This document shows, piece by piece, positions 6,008 to 6,260 of a DNA stretch of 6,260 bases (the first letter of the stretch is position 1; the number at the start of each line of letters is the position of its first letter). Both the position numbers and the translations under genes were made by a program. The stretch comes from Bacillota bacterium (lineage in GTDB: Bacteria; Bacillota; Sulfobacillia; RBS10-35; JAJYVN01), in contig JAKAUG010000002.1 in assembly GCA_021827805.1 (NCBI GenBank), positions 1 to 6,260 on the forward strand, in the 5' to 3' direction. The notes beneath the pieces are model-generated. The model was not told the origin of the DNA, did not search any database, and saw only the letters and a list, made by a program, of their open reading frames with translations.

Positions 6008-6260
6008 GTGCTCTCGCTCCTTGCGCTGTGCGCCGCGGGCTCGTACGCGCACAGCGGGTCGTCGCCGAGCGGGTCCCCGGTCGCCGAGAAGGCGCGGCTG
6101 CGGGAACCCCCGCATACCGTCCGATACTCGCAGCGGGCGCAGCGGGTGCCGCGCAGGGCCTGGGGATCGCGCAGAGCCCGGAACAGCTCGTGCGTGCGGT
6201 AGACCTCCAGGATGTCGTCGTGGCGGCAGTTCCCCGCGGGCAGGGGCAGAAAACCGCTCG
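6001..6260 (-). CDS. Radical SAM/SPASM protein, C-terminal part (AhbD-like group), cut by window edge
   Basis: Only the last 85 codons are inside the window; the SAM-binding domain lies beyond 6260. The tail reads SGFLPLPAGN at its beginning, then an ILEVYRTHELFRALRDP helix region. CARCEYRTVCGGSRSRAF follows, then GDPLGDDPLCAYEP, giving a SPASM-type cysteine set (residues 11, 40, 43, 49 and 70 of the fragment). This arrangement is typical of SPASM proteins related to AhbD/NirJ that bind one or two auxiliary [4Fe-4S] clusters. From memory, AhbD heme synthases tend to have CGGCRARAY at this site. The Ser in CGGSRSRAF points instead to the related uncharacterised group known as TIGR04053 (BA_1875 family). 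The TGA at 6001-6003 overlaps the ATG of the next radical SAM gene, so the two are very probably one operon. A Cys is the last residue, after a non-conserved tail. Its function is not established. Confidence 0.8.
   Translation of the reverse strand, partial: SGFLPLPAGNCRHDDILEVYRTHELFRALRDPQALRGTRCARCEYRTVCGGSRSRAFSATGDPLGDDPLCAYEPAAHSARSESTC
6017..6022 (-). promoter_or_regulatory. Shine-Dalgarno site of the NirJ-like gene
   Basis: AAGGAG on the minus strand lies nine bases before ATG 6007, inside the end of the upstream radical SAM gene. It fixes the start of the NirJ-like protein. It also shows that ribosomes can load de novo as well as by coupling. Confidence 0.7.

Noticed and set aside
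1..6260. CRISPR arrays, insertion sequences, tRNA or rRNA genes
   Set aside because: I looked on both strands. There are no regularly spaced direct repeats, transposase motifs with terminal repeats, or tRNA-like stem/GGTTC arrangements.

Overview
This is a GC-rich window (roughly 70% G+C by eye) in which every supportable gene lies on the minus strand and is packed closely with its neighbours. The host is a high-GC bacterium. The reductase is of the thioredoxin-reductase-like ferredoxin-NADP+ reductase type known from Bacillus YumC, and non-ATG starts with strong Shine-Dalgarno sites are common. Both would fit a high-GC Gram-positive lineage, but the sequence does not fix the taxon.

Reading in the direction of transcription (from 6260 down to 1), the window opens inside a radical SAM/SPASM gene of which only the last 85 codons are present. 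Its stop overlaps by 7 bases the start of a second, complete radical SAM/SPASM gene (4811-6007). The second protein carries the hallmarks of the NirJ/AhbC family, which modifies siroheme-derived tetrapyrroles on the way to heme d1 or heme b. The pair looks like one translationally coupled unit for a porphyrinoid pathway, most of which must lie beyond the right edge.

A non-coding spacer of about 219 bases follows. It holds three GC-rich hairpins in a row and probably separates two transcription units.

The second unit runs from 4591 to 84: a ferredoxin/flavodoxin-NADP+ reductase; an unrecognised four-helix membrane protein; a short overlapping reading frame that may be its out-of-frame tail or a separate small protein; a cytoplasmic type I sulfatase with a formylglycine (CxPxR) motif; and a 14-helix DHA2-type MFS exporter. 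Gaps are 53, about 31, -4 and 45 bases. The likely starts in this unit are TTG or GTG, not ATG. The MFS gene ends at 84, and only 83 bases of unassigned sequence remain at the left edge.

The functional links are inferred. The reductase could supply low-potential electrons to the radical SAM enzymes. The sulfatase and exporter could act as a hydrolyse-and-export pair on an unknown sulfate ester. The least explained part is 2939-3530, the membrane protein and the overlapping small frame between the reductase and the sulfatase.
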